From the NCBI RefSeq assembly GCF_002564045.1, contig NZ_PDJK01000002.1, positions 1,860,001-1,924,000 of the forward strand: a stretch of DNA of 64,000 bases. The letters are read 5' to 3'. Within the stretch, counting starts at the first letter, position 1. Each line of letters starts with the position of its first letter. A model generated the notes under the pieces. The model was given only the letters and a program-made list of their open reading frames with translations, had not been told where the DNA came from and did not search any database. Made by a program: the position numbers and the translations under genes. Origin of the DNA: Amycolatopsis sulphurea. GTDB taxonomy: Bacteria > Actinomycetota > Actinomycetes > Mycobacteriales > Pseudonocardiaceae. Shown in pieces: positions 24,418-32,815 of the stretch.

Positions 24418-25869
24418 TCAGCCCGGCAGGTGGGCGGCGAGCAGGCTCCGGGCCTCGGCATCCCAATTCTGCTCAAGAAGACCGATGTGCCGGGTCAGCG
24501 AACGCACCGCCGGATTGCGGGACCGGCGGATCCGCGCCGCGACCGCGGGCAGCGCGCCAAGCCGTTCGTGAACGGCCCGCAGATCGGCGAACCCGACCAG
24601 CCCCCGTTGCAGCCGCTCTCGCAGGACCCGTGGATCGGCCTGCACCGCCAAGGTGAACAGCGACTTGTCCCGCCCGTAGCAGAAGTCATGCAGGAACAGC
24701 AGATCCGCGACCTCCTGCCCGGTCGCGCCCGGGCCGAACGCCGCCTGCCCCAGCCGCGCGCGGAACTGGTCCTCGGTGAGGTCCGGATGCTCCGCGTACT
24801 CCCGCAGCGCGACCCGGTTGACCAGAACCACCGGATCCCGGTACGGGTTCTCGTCCAGCCCGAGGAAATCGAAGCCGAACGGCCGCAGCTGCTGCCCGAT
24901 GAGGTTGGTTTCCCCCATCTCGGCATGCTGCGCACGGTAGGTGAAGAACTCCTGCGAAGGAAAATACGAAGCGAACCCGTGGTCACGCACCCACCGGACA
25001 CTCGCCGCCACCTTCGCCGGTGGCTGGCTGATCATATCGAGCGAGAAATAGTACGCGCGCGAAACCTTCTTCGCGAATTCGAGATTCACCGTCCACGGAC
25101 TGAAGATCACCGACCAACGCTGGTCGTAGGGCAGCTCCGCACCGTTCGAGCCACCGACGAAGTAGTTGGGGTGCACCAGAATTTCCGCACCGGGATGATG
25201 CGCCCACACCTGGCCGGACAGCTCCCGGACGAATTCGTACTCGACCTCGTAATAGTGCCGTGGACCGTCGCAGTCACCACCGGTACAGATATCGATGTCC
25301 GAGGATTCGATGAGCAGCCCGTCGGCATTCGGGTAGAAGTCGAAGTACAGCTCGCGCGCGTATTCGAGCATGAACTGCCGCGCGGCCGGCTTCGTCGGAT
25401 CGAGGTTGTAGCCCCAGGAATGAATACCCTGCATCCGCGCCAGATTGCCGTTCGCCTGCTGCGCCTTGAGATCCGGCCGCTCGTAGGCGTACTGATTGGT
25501 GCCGTCGTAGGTGTAGGGCGTGAACCCCAGCAGCACCCGGATGCCCACCGCGTGCGCGTAGTCGATCAGCTGCCCCGCGAAGTTCTCCCGCACGTTGCGG
25601 TGCTCGCGGTTGTACTGCCAGGTGACCGGATACCTGCGCGACCGGAACGCTCCCCCGAGCCACAGCACCACCCGGTCCACCCCGTCCGCCCGGAAGCTGT
25701 CCATAATGGACTTCCAGGTGGTCAGCCCCGCGGTCGGGATCCGGCAGAAGGTCAGATAGCACCCCCGCCCGACCACCGGCGAGCCTGCCGCGGCGGCGGC
25801 CGCTACCGGCAACACCGCCCCGGCCAGCGCCGCAGTACCGATCCGGAGCGCGTCACGTCGACTGACCAT
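24418..25869 (-). CDS. Tat-exported TIM-barrel glycosidase-like protein
   Basis: This 483-aa protein has a twin-arginine signal (SRRDALRIG, then a hydrophobic alanine-rich stretch). Export in folded form is expected. The mature part looks like a glycoside hydrolase TIM barrel: GVDRVVLWLGG, YAHAVGIRVLLGFTPYTYDG, YPNADGLLIESSDID with acidic residues at a strand end, and ILVHPNYFVGG. I do not recognise an exact family. It converges on the amino-sugar operon, separated only by a composite repeat, so it could release the sugar that the transporter takes up. The ATG at 25869 was chosen because it opens the Tat signal. Confidence 0.72.
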   Translation of the reverse strand: MVSRRDALRIGTAALAGAVLPVAAAAAAGSPVVGRGCYLTFCRIPTAGLTTWKSIMDSFRADGVDRVVLWLGGAFRSRRYPVTWQYNREHRNVRENFAGQLIDYAHAVGIRVLLGFTPYTYDGTNQYAYERPDLKAQQANGNLARMQGIHSWGYNLDPTKPAARQFMLEYARELYFDFYPNADGLLIESSDIDICTGGDCDGPRHYYEVEYEFVRELSGQVWAHHPGAEILVHPNYFVGGSNGAELPYDQRWSVIFSPWTVNLEFAKKVSRAYYFSLDMISQPPAKVAASVRWVRDHGFASYFPSQEFFTYRAQHAEMGETNLIGQQLRPFGFDFLGLDENPYRDPVVLVNRVALREYAEHPDLTEDQFRARLGQAAFGPGATGQEVADLLFLHDFCYGRDKSLFTLAVQADPRVLRERLQRGLVGFADLRAVHERLGALPAVAARIRRSRNPAVRSLTRHIGLLEQNWDAEARSLLAAHLPG

Positions 25870-25954
25870 CGAGACCCCCGCACTGTCCGGCGATAGTCCT
25901 TCGACGTTAGGCCGGGTCACACCCCGGGAGAAACGCCCCACACCGGACGGAGTA

Positions 25955-25993
25955 GACCACTGGCACGGAGTTCACTCCGGGCGGTCAGTGGTC
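25955..25993. promoter_or_regulatory. Nested inverted repeat in the promoter of the Tat-exported enzyme gene
   Basis: GACCACTG (25955-25962) and CAGTGGTC (25986-25993) form an inverted repeat. Inside is CGGAG-TTCA-CTCCG. TAGACCACT matches half of the DasR-type consensus. It lies about 86 bp upstream of the enzyme start. It could be an operator that links this gene to the GntR of the sugar operon. Confidence 0.4.
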
Positions 25994-26161
25994 GAACCCC
26001 GCGCAAACGGGTGAGGGAACGACACGAGCGCCGATCGCATCCGCACGGGCAGGATCGGCCAGCCGGAACACCCCGATCGGCGGTCCTCCGAAGCGGTGGA
26101 AATCTCCGGGACACCCGGCGGAGTCCCTAATCTGTAGTCCCAGCACCCCGGGAGAAGTCTC

Positions 26162-26386
26162 ATGCGGGAGATCCTCGCCGCCGTCGGCCTGTTCGCCATC
26201 GCGTTCGGTGCCGTTACGGCCATCGTCGGCCAGGCGAGTGCGCCTCCGGTCCGCCGGGCCGGCGCCCCGGAGCCGGCCGCGGTCCGGTCCGTGACTTCCG
26301 AGGCCGCGTTTCTGATCGAACAGTTCGGCCGGGTCAGCAGGCTGCCCGTCGGCACACTGGCGCATCTGGTGCGCGAGCTGGACTGA
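26162..26386 (+). CDS. Small membrane or exported protein
   Basis: This 74-aa protein starts with a hydrophobic segment (ILAAVGLFAIAFGAVTAIVG) that could be a signal anchor or signal peptide. The rest is a short polar tail with EAAFLIEQFGRVSRLP. GGGAGAAG precedes the ATG at a good distance. I do not recognise a family. It is monocistronic, ending before a strong convergent hairpin. Confidence 0.6.
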   Translation: MREILAAVGLFAIAFGAVTAIVGQASAPPVRRAGAPEPAAVRSVTSEAAFLIEQFGRVSRLPVGTLAHLVRELD

Positions 26387-26423
26387 CCCGGCAGGCACCA
26401 CAGTGGACAGTCCGATCCGGACA

Positions 26424-26460
26424 GTGTGCTGCCCGCCGGCCCGGCCGGCGGGCAGCACAC
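26424..26460. terminator. Bidirectional hairpin terminator
   Basis: GTGTGCTGCCCGCCGGCC pairs perfectly with GGCCGGCGGGCAGCACAC around a minimal loop. It lies between two small convergent genes (stops at 26386 and 26477). Confidence 0.85.
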
Positions 26461-26476
26461 CGCGGTGAGTCCGGGC

Positions 26477-26710
26477 TCAGGAAGTCCGGATGAGCTGATA
26501 TGCCACGCGTCCGCCCTCGTTGATCTGGGCACAGTAGAAACCGTGGAGCGCGCCCTGCTGGGCGAGCTTGTTCCCATCGGTAAGGCAGCTCCCGTACGTC
26601 GGGTAGATCTTTCCCGTCGGCGGAGTGGCGTTTGCCGTTGCGCCCGTGGAGAAAACCAGCGCGGCGCCGGCGATCAGGCCGGCCGCGCCGACCTTGCGCA
26701 GAATGGTCAT
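26477..26710 (-). CDS. Small secreted protein
   Basis: This 77-aa protein has a Sec signal peptide (VGAAGLIAGAALVFS, cleavage near ATANA). The mature part is about 50 residues with two Cys (GSCLTDGNKL, GFYCAQI), which could form one disulfide. Many actinomycetes secrete such short proteins; the function is unknown. AAAGGAG lies 8-9 bases upstream of the ATG at 26710. Confidence 0.75.
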   Translation of the reverse strand: MTILRKVGAAGLIAGAALVFSTGATANATPPTGKIYPTYGSCLTDGNKLAQQGALHGFYCAQINEGGRVAYQLIRTS

Positions 26711-26830
26711 CGGTCACGCTCCTTTGGATCTCCCGGGCGGGCTGCCCGGTATCGGCAGACTTCCAGTGCGCGGCGGTCGGGATCAACCTTCGTTACCCGA
26801 AGAACCGCGGGCGACTGCCCGAAAGCTCGC

Positions 26831-27550
26831 TCAGCGGCGCGGTTCCCAGCGGAACATCCGGGACGCCAGGCTGATCGAGACGAAGATCCAGGCGAACAGC
26901 GGGCCGAGCGCCGGCAGCACGTGGCTCCAGCTGGCCGTGCCTTCCCAGGCACCGACCACCAGCTCGGAGGCCGCCCCGCCGGGCAGCAGCCGCTTGAGCA
27001 CCTGCAGCTCCTCGGTACCCGTGATACCCACCCAGACCGCCACGCTGATCGTGATCATGGTCAACGGCAGCGTGGTGACCTGCGCGTGTTCCGGGGAGTT
27101 CGTGACCCCGGCGGTGGCCAGCCCGAGGCCGAGCATCATGAGCACGGTCAGCAGCACGGCGACGATCAGCATCGGCACGTTGGCCGGCTTGCCGACGACG
27201 GTGCCGAGCACGGTCAGGATCACCGCGACCTGGACCACCGCGATGGCGGCCAGCGGGAGCACCAGCCCGGCGATGATGCCGCGGTCGCTGACCGCGGTGG
27301 AGCGCAGCCGCTTGAGGAAGAGGTTCTGCCGGCGCGAGGCGAGCGTGGTCACCACGCTGGTGTAGAAGCCGATCCCCGTCACCACGAACAGCATCATGGT
27401 CGCGATGAAGCCGATGCCGCCGACCTTTTCGAAGACACCGTGCTGGTAGATCAGGTAAGCGCTGAACCCGATCGGCAGGATGATGCTGGTCAGCAGCACC
27501 AGGCGGTTGCGGAAGATCTGGATCAGCTCACCGCGGGCAATTGCAAGCAT
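26831..27550 (-). CDS. ABC-2 type exporter permease (DrrB-like)
   Basis: This 239-aa protein has six predicted membrane helices and the ABC-2 loop SRRQNLFLKRLRSTAVSD, which is typical of drug and antibiotic exporters. It lies 40 bp after the ATPase gene on the same strand, and together they form a half-operon exporter. A short N terminus (ARGELIQIFRNRLVLLTSI) precedes the first helix, as in daunorubicin-resistance DrrB proteins. The drug or lipid exported is unknown. A MarR-type gene lies divergently upstream. Confidence 0.9.
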   Translation of the reverse strand: MLAIARGELIQIFRNRLVLLTSIILPIGFSAYLIYQHGVFEKVGGIGFIATMMLFVVTGIGFYTSVVTTLASRRQNLFLKRLRSTAVSDRGIIAGLVLPLAAIAVVQVAVILTVLGTVVGKPANVPMLIVAVLLTVLMMLGLGLATAGVTNSPEHAQVTTLPLTMITISVAVWVGITGTEELQVLKRLLPGGAASELVVGAWEGTASWSHVLPALGPLFAWIFVSISLASRMFRWEPRR

Positions 27551-27590
27551 GGGAATGAATCCTGTTCTGGGAAGTACCGGGAGAGGGTGC

Positions 27591-28475
27591 TCAGTCGTTG
27601 CCGATGGAGCGGAAGACGTCGTCCAGGCGGGTCGGCCCGGCCTGCAGATCGCCGAGTTCCACCGCCTGGTCCTGCGCCCAGCGCAGCAGCGTGTGCAAGT
27701 CCTTCTGCAGGCTGAAGGTCTCGACCAGGAACTTGCCGTCCGGCTCGCGGGTGGCCGGCAGCGGCAGCGCGGGCGCGCGGGTGGGCAGGTGGAAGCTGAT
27801 GGTCGAGGGCAGCGTCTGGGTCAACTCGGAAACCGTGCCCTCGCGGTGGAAGGTGCCCTTGTGCATCAGCCCGATGCGGTCCGCGCGCTGCTGGGCCTCC
27901 TCGAGGTAGTGCGTGGTGAGCACGATCGTGGAGCCCTCCTCCCGCAGCCGGTCCACCGCGTCCCAGAGGTGGTCGCGGGACTGGATGTCCAGGCCGGTGG
28001 TGGGCTCGTCGAGGAAGATCAGCTCGGGCGTGCCGTATACCGCGGTGGCGAAGTCCAGCCGCCGCTTCTCCCCGCCGGAGAGCTGGGAGACCTTGGTGGT
28101 CGCCTTGGCGGTGAGGTCGACGATGCCCAGCACCCGCTCGACCTTGTCGGTGCGCTGGGTCAGCTTGCCGATCAGCTGGACCGACTCCCGCACCGTCAGG
28201 TCCGGGGAGAATCCGCTCTCCTGCAACATGATGCCCATCCGCGGCCGGACCTTGGCCCGGTCGCGCGGGCTCTCCCCGAATACGCGGACGGTGCCCGAGG
28301 TGGCCTCCCGGTGGCCTTCGATGGTCTCCAGGGTGGAGGTCTTGCCCGCGCCGTTGGTGCCGAGCAGGGCGTAGAACTCGCCGCGTTCCACTTGGAAGGA
28401 CAGGTCCTTCACCGCGTGGAAGTCGCCGTAGGTGAGGTTCAGACGTTCGACGTCGATGACTGGTGTCGGGGACAT
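27591..28475 (-). CDS. ABC exporter ATPase (DrrA-like)
   Basis: This 294-aa ATPase has Walker A GTNGAGKT, Q-loop IMLQESGF, signature LSGGEKRRLD, Walker B ELIFLDEPTTGLD and the H-loop TTHYLEEA. The C-terminal 70 residues resemble the DrrA-type regulatory tail. It powers the permease encoded next. The likely job is export of a hydrophobic compound with self-resistance. The ATG at 28475 opens directly into VIDVERLNLTYG. It is divergent from a MarR-type gene, which is a natural candidate for its regulator. Confidence 0.92.
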   Translation of the reverse strand: MSPTPVIDVERLNLTYGDFHAVKDLSFQVERGEFYALLGTNGAGKTSTLETIEGHREATSGTVRVFGESPRDRAKVRPRMGIMLQESGFSPDLTVRESVQLIGKLTQRTDKVERVLGIVDLTAKATTKVSQLSGGEKRRLDFATAVYGTPELIFLDEPTTGLDIQSRDHLWDAVDRLREEGSTIVLTTHYLEEAQQRADRIGLMHKGTFHREGTVSELTQTLPSTISFHLPTRAPALPLPATREPDGKFLVETFSLQKDLHTLLRWAQDQAVELGDLQAGPTRLDDVFRSIGND

Positions 28476-28916
28476 GCGAAGATCTCAGCGATTTTCGCGC
28501 CAGCCCGCCAGTGTAACGGCGTCATTGCTTCGTAGTGACATTCCTTCGGGTGAAGATATGACGCAGTGTCACTGTTGCCGGCCGCCCGCTCCCCGGACAC
28601 TGAGCCCAAGACTGTCCAGTGTGCAGGTTGGAGGGCCCTTGAACGCCAGACCGTCACGAGTCTTCCCGACCCACCGTACCGGCCGGTTTCTGCTTGGTAC
28701 GCCTGGTTTTTCGATGATCCGGGCGACATGTTCCCGGCACTTGAGCGACCCCCGGCCCGCGACCAGGGTGCGACTGGCCGATGTGGACGGCCACGGCCGT
28801 CCGGCCGCCGCGCGCGTCTACTTTGCCCCCGCTCATGCCGATTGTCCGGTACCCCGGCAATGACCGATGATCGGTTCGATTTTCCGATAATGGGAACTTC
28901 CAGCTATCCTGCCGCC
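28476..28916. promoter_or_regulatory. Divergent control region of the exporter and MarR genes
   Basis: No gene is visible in this stretch. AGTGACA (28534-28540) and TGTCACT (28567-28573) form a 7-bp inverted repeat with a 26-bp gap on the exporter side. ACCGATGATCGGT (28863-28875) is a perfect 13-bp palindrome on the MarR side, and TATCCT (28905-28910) is a -10 element six bases before the preferred MarR start. Both palindromes are candidate MarR sites. Confidence 0.5.
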
Positions 28917-29336
28917 ATGCCGGACGACCGGATGCACCGTGAACTGATGGATTACCTGCTCAGCCTGCATGATCGCTACCGGGCGGAGCTCAAGGTCCTG
29001 CTGCCGGAGATCGAGTTGACCGAGCCGCAGGCCGCCGCGCTGTGGCGGATGAACGACGAACCGGAAACGACCGCGCGCGGCATCGCCGCCCGGCTGCGCT
29101 GCGACGCGTCCACCGCCACCTCGATGATCGACCGGCTGGAGCAGCACGGGCTGGTCCGCCGGGTCCCGCATCACACCGATCGCCGTGCCAAGATCATCCA
29201 GCTCACCGCCCGCGGGCGCAAGGTCCGCCAGCAGCTGATCCGGCATGCCACCGAGCATTCCCCCTTCCGCCACCTCGGCCCGGCGAGCACCCGGCGGCTG
29301 CACGAACTCCTCCGCCAGGCGACGAGTGAGCGCTGA
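28917..29336 (+). CDS. MarR-family transcriptional regulator
   Basis: This 139-aa protein has the MarR winged helix (ARGIAARLRCDASTATSMIDRLEQHGLV and the wing HHTDRRAKI). MarR proteins repress efflux and stress genes and release DNA when a small ligand or an oxidant is present. I chose ATG 28917 because a -10 element (TATCCT) ends six bases upstream, suggesting a leaderless transcript; ATG 28860 would add 19 residues that do not look conserved. Its own promoter region holds a perfect palindrome. The DrrAB-like exporter opposite is the most likely target. Confidence 0.85.
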   Translation: MPDDRMHRELMDYLLSLHDRYRAELKVLLPEIELTEPQAAALWRMNDEPETTARGIAARLRCDASTATSMIDRLEQHGLVRRVPHHTDRRAKIIQLTARGRKVRQQLIRHATEHSPFRHLGPASTRRLHELLRQATSER

Positions 29337-29344
29337 TCGTGCAG

Positions 29345-29399
29345 GGCTGTGAAGGGGCCCTTCACGGACTCTGAGTCCGTGAAGGGCCCCTTCACAGCC
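29345..29399. repeat. Nested palindromic repeat, simple form
   Basis: GGCTGTGAAGGGGCCCTTCACGG, inner palindrome GGACTCTGAGTCC, then the mirror half ending in CTTCACAGCC. It begins 9 bp after the MarR stop and precedes the FadR-type gene, so it separates two transcription units on one strand. Confidence 0.9.
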
Positions 29400-29456
29400 T
29401 TTCGCTGAGCTCGGTGGATCCTGACGGCACGGCACGGATTGGGGAGGATGGCCCCT

Positions 29457-30173
29457 GTGGGGACCGGGAACGAACAGGTGTGGAGCGCCACTGTGGACCA
29501 CCTGCGTGCGCTCATCGACAGCGGCGAGCTGCCGGCCGGCTCCCGGCTGCCCGCGGAACGCAAGCTGTGCGAGCAACTCGACGTGAGCCGCGGTTCGCTG
29601 CGCCAGGCGTTGCGGGTGCTGGCTTCGATCGGCTACGTCGCCATCCGGCCCGGCTCGGGGACCTACGTGCGCGAGCAGCTGGCCGGCGAGGTGCCGCTGC
29701 GCAGCTGGTTCCGTGAGCACGACCAGCTGGTGGACCGGCTGTTCGAGCTGCGCCGGACGGTCGAACCGACGCTCGCCGAACGGCTGGCCGATCGCCACAC
29801 CGAGGCGGTACTGGCCACCCTGACCGCGAACGTCGCGGAAATGGCCGCCGCCGCCGAGGCCGGCGACATGCTCCGGGTGATCGCCACCGACGCGGAATTC
29901 CACCGCGTGATAGCGGAAAACGCGGGCAACGACGACGTGGCCGCGCTGCTGCGTTCGGTGCTGTCGCTGGTCGGAGAGGAACGCCGGGCCGCGTTGCGGC
30001 TGCCCGGCCAGATCGCCAAGGCGGTCGAAGAGCACGGCGGCATCCTCGACGCGGTCCGCCGCTGCGACGGCGCGCAGGCACGAGAACTCACGTTGCGCCA
30101 CTTGCAGGAGGCGCAGGAGCTGGTGCACCACTACACCGGCGCCGAACCGTCCACTTCGGACGAAACTCAGTAA
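29457..30173 (+). CDS. GntR-family (FadR subgroup) regulator
   Basis: This 238-aa protein has a wHTH (LPAERKLCEQLDVSRGSLRQALRVL) and an FCD ligand-binding domain (about 85-225) with conserved acidic and His residues (TDAEFHRVIAENAGN) that usually bind a metal and an organic acid. Such regulators control use of acids such as lactate, gluconate or pyruvate. GTG 29457 is preferred because GGGGAGG lies 9 bases upstream; ATG 29448 would place it too close. Its stop overlaps the end of the convergent PPOX gene by 7 bp. The target is not apparent. Confidence 0.87.
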   Translation: MGTGNEQVWSATVDHLRALIDSGELPAGSRLPAERKLCEQLDVSRGSLRQALRVLASIGYVAIRPGSGTYVREQLAGEVPLRSWFREHDQLVDRLFELRRTVEPTLAERLADRHTEAVLATLTANVAEMAAAAEAGDMLRVIATDAEFHRVIAENAGNDDVAALLRSVLSLVGEERRAALRLPGQIAKAVEEHGGILDAVRRCDGAQARELTLRHLQEAQELVHHYTGAEPSTSDETQ

Positions 30174-31165
30174 AGGTTGCTCCGGTAGTCCTCTTCGAGC
30201 CCGGCCTGCATCGCCGCGTCGCCATCCGGGTCCGGGGTCGCCTCGCCCCGCCCGATGTGATCACGCCAGATCGTGGCGGGCTTGGGCAGTTCCGCAGGAT
30301 CGACATGGCCTTCCGGCTGCCACAGCCGGGATTCGCGCAGCGCCGGAGCGGGAGCGAGCCGGGCGTGCGAGACCTCGACGAGCAGGACCACCTTCGGGGT
30401 GCTCCGACGCTCGGCCATCGACTCCCGAAGCGCGGGCTCGGTACTGATCTTCGCGGTACCGCGGAGTTCTACCGCGCGCTCGTCCCCCGGCGCGAGCGCG
30501 ACCAAGGCGATCTCGGGATCCTCCAGGAGATTGTGGAAGGTGTCGGTACGCCGGTTGCCGGGGCGGTCGGCGATCGCCACGGTGGTCGGGCCGAGCAGCC
30601 GGACGACTCCGGGCGGATCCCCCTTGGGACTCGCGTCGGCCAGCCCCGCGCCGTCCCTGGAGGCGACCACCGCGAACGACGCGGTTTCCAGGAAGGCCGC
30701 CACGGCCGGGCCGATTTCTGGGCCTTCTTCGATGTCCATCGGCTGATCCGCGCCATCCGACGTCGCGGATCCCCACAGGCCGGAACGGAGCACTGCCTTG
30801 CCACAGTGCAGAAAGGCCTCCTCGACAACGAGCCCGCCCCGGTCCACCGTACCGTTGATCCGCAAGGTCTCACGCCATCCGGGAACCAACATGAGCATCG
30901 AGGCGCCGGTTCCGGGAACGGCATCCGCAGGCACCGGCAACCGCAACCGAGAGGGCGTCTCCGGGACGGCGAACCCCGCCGCCCCGCCAACCATCCCGGC
31001 CCGCAGCCGCCCACCTTCGCCGAAGTACCCGAACGCCGCCACCGGGGAGTGCGCGAGCAGCACCACACAGTGCGGATCGAGCCGATCGATGGACTTCAGC
31101 ATCATCGGCGCCGACCGGCCGCCGACGACCCGTTCCAGCTCCTCCACCGCACAGATCGCTGTCAT
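30167..31165 (-). CDS. PPOX-class FMN-binding protein, iron-regulated
   Basis: This 332-aa protein has a pyridoxamine-phosphate-oxidase-like split barrel in its C-terminal half (FAVVASRDGAGLADASPKGDPPG, then IADRPGNRRTDTFHNLLEDPEIALV, the FMN-contact block). The N-terminal half carries a second, degenerate copy. Members of this family reduce or transfer electrons to small molecules, and some act in siderophore-iron release. A 14-bp palindrome like an IdeR/DmdR iron box lies 4 bp upstream of the ATG, so the gene should be induced under iron limitation. This fits a reductase or flavoprotein in iron use. No siderophore synthesis genes are in the window. Confidence 0.85.
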   Translation of the reverse strand: MTAICAVEELERVVGGRSAPMMLKSIDRLDPHCVVLLAHSPVAAFGYFGEGGRLRAGMVGGAAGFAVPETPSRLRLPVPADAVPGTGASMLMLVPGWRETLRINGTVDRGGLVVEEAFLHCGKAVLRSGLWGSATSDGADQPMDIEEGPEIGPAVAAFLETASFAVVASRDGAGLADASPKGDPPGVVRLLGPTTVAIADRPGNRRTDTFHNLLEDPEIALVALAPGDERAVELRGTAKISTEPALRESMAERRSTPKVVLLVEVSHARLAPAPALRESRLWQPEGHVDPAELPKPATIWRDHIGRGEATPDPDGDAAMQAGLEEDYRSNLY

Positions 31166-31169
31166 GATT

Positions 31170-31183
31170 TTAGGCTAGCCTAA
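31170..31183 (-). promoter_or_regulatory. Iron box (IdeR/DmdR-type operator)
   Basis: TTAGGCTAGCCTAA is a perfect 14-bp palindrome with the TTAGG/CCTAA ends of actinomycete iron boxes. It ends 4 bp from the PPOX start codon, where a bound repressor would block the promoter or initiation. On the minus strand TAAAAT follows it and could be the -10 element. The site is shorter than the usual 19-bp consensus. Confidence 0.75.
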
Positions 31184-31434
31184 TAGAGTCCATCTGTGGC
31201 GATACAGCCTGCGGACCTCGATGGACCGCCGGGTCGCGGGCGACCCAAAACCGCAGATCATCACGCTGGTGGTGATCTACGGCGCACGGGCCCGCCGGCC
31301 GGTGAGCTACCCCCGCTGGCCGGCCAGACCCCCGCCCACGCGGACAGCTGAGACCGGCCGCCAAACCGGTGTCAGCCCGGTGTCAGACCGACCGGCGATC
31401 GTGGTGACCACACCCACCGCGATGAGGAGTCCCG

Positions 31435-32664
31435 ATGACGAGCACGGTTTCGATCCCGGACGGGCTGCCGACCGAACGCGACGCGGGCCCGTTCGATCCG
31501 CCGCGGGCGATCACCCGGCTGCGCGAGGCCCGCCCGGTCAGCCCGATGCACTTCCCCGACGGGCACGAGGGCTGGCTCGTCACCGGCTACGACGAGGTCC
31601 GCGCGCTGCTCGCGGACACCCGGTTCAGCTCCCGGCAGGACCTCGGCATCCTGCACATGCCGTTCGAGACCCCGGGCATGCCGGTGCAGACCGAACCCTC
31701 GCCGCCGACGCCCGGGGTGTTCCTCAGTATGGACCCGCCGGAGCACACCCGGATGCGGCGCAAGCTGACCGGCGCGTTCACCGTCAAGCGGATGAAGCAG
31801 CTCGAAGCACAGATCGAGGCCATCGCCGACCGGCAGCTGGACCACCTCGCGCAGCTCACCCCGCCGGTGGACCTGGTCGCGGAGTTCGCGTTGCCGGTGC
31901 CGTCGCTGGTGATCTGCGAACTGCTCGGCGTGCCCTACGCCGATCGCGAGACCTTCCAGGCCAACTCGGCGAAGATCCTGGAACGGGACGTGACGCTCGA
32001 AGACAAGATGAGCGCCTACGGCACGATCACCGGTTACCTCGCCGAACTCGTCACCGGCAAGCGCGCCGAACCGGGCGACGACATCCTGTCCGACCTGGCC
32101 CGTCACGAGGATCTCACCGTCGAGGAGCTGGTCGGCGCCGCCTTCCTGCTGCTGCTCGCCGGGCACGAGACCACCGCCAACATGCTGTCGCTGGGCACTT
32201 TCGCGCTACTGGAGCACCCCGCCCAGCTGGCCGAGCTGCGCGCCGGCCCGGAGCTGCTGCCCAACGCCGTGGAAGAGCTGATGCGCTACCTGTCCGTGGT
32301 GGACATCAACTACCGCTACGCCGTCGAAGACCTCGAACTCGGCGGCGAAACGATCCCCGCGGGCTCGACCGTGGTCATCTCGACGCTGGCCGCCAATCGC
32401 GACCCCCGCCGGTTCACCGATCCGGACACCCTGGACCTGCACCGCAACGCCCGCGGCCAGCTGGCCTTCGGGCACGGCATCCACCAGTGCCTCGGCCAGC
32501 AGCTGGCCCGGATCGAGATCCGGGCCGGCTTCGCCGGGCTGCTGCGCCGATTCCCGACGCTGCAGCTGGCCGTCCCCGCCGACGAGGTGCGCCTGCGCAC
32601 CGACATGAACATCTACGGCGTGCACGCATTGCCGGTGACCTGGACCGAACCGGCAGTGCCGTGA
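31435..32664 (+). CDS. Cytochrome P450
   Basis: This 409-aa P450 has the I-helix LLLAGHETTANM, ExxR as EELMR, and the heme loop FGHGIHQCLGQQLAR with heme Cys352. The class is bacterial CYP105/107-like, fed by ferredoxin. No ferredoxin or reductase gene is adjacent. GAGGAG lies before the ATG 31435. The stop codon TGA (32662-32664) is part of the GTGAAGG at the start of the repeat that follows, so the native C terminus may have been altered by a few residues. The neighbours (CoA ligase, exporters) are consistent with a tailoring role, but no pathway is visible. Confidence 0.92.
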   Translation: MTSTVSIPDGLPTERDAGPFDPPRAITRLREARPVSPMHFPDGHEGWLVTGYDEVRALLADTRFSSRQDLGILHMPFETPGMPVQTEPSPPTPGVFLSMDPPEHTRMRRKLTGAFTVKRMKQLEAQIEAIADRQLDHLAQLTPPVDLVAEFALPVPSLVICELLGVPYADRETFQANSAKILERDVTLEDKMSAYGTITGYLAELVTGKRAEPGDDILSDLARHEDLTVEELVGAAFLLLLAGHETTANMLSLGTFALLEHPAQLAELRAGPELLPNAVEELMRYLSVVDINYRYAVEDLELGGETIPAGSTVVISTLAANRDPRRFTDPDTLDLHRNARGQLAFGHGIHQCLGQQLARIEIRAGFAGLLRRFPTLQLAVPADEVRLRTDMNIYGVHALPVTWTEPAVP

Positions 32665-32814
32665 AGGGGCCCTTCACAGACTCAGAGTCCGTGAAGGGTC
32701 CCTTCACAGACCTCCGCGGTCTGCGCAGGGCCCGTCACACCGACTTTGCCGGGCCCCTGGACGCTGAGTCCGTGAAGGGTCCCTTCACGGACTCTTCGCC
32801 CGACTTTGCCCGCG
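32660..32814. repeat. Palindromic repeat cluster, rearranged form
   Basis: Three cores (GTGAAGGGGCCCTTCAC, GTGAAGGGTCCCTTCAC twice) are mixed with CTCCGCGGTCTGCGCAGGGC, CACCGACTTTGCCGG and a second CGACTTTGCC. The blocks are those of the composite element in a shortened, shuffled order. It fills the whole gap between the P450 stop and the stop of the convergent CoA ligase gene. Confidence 0.85.
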
Positions 32815-32815
32815 C

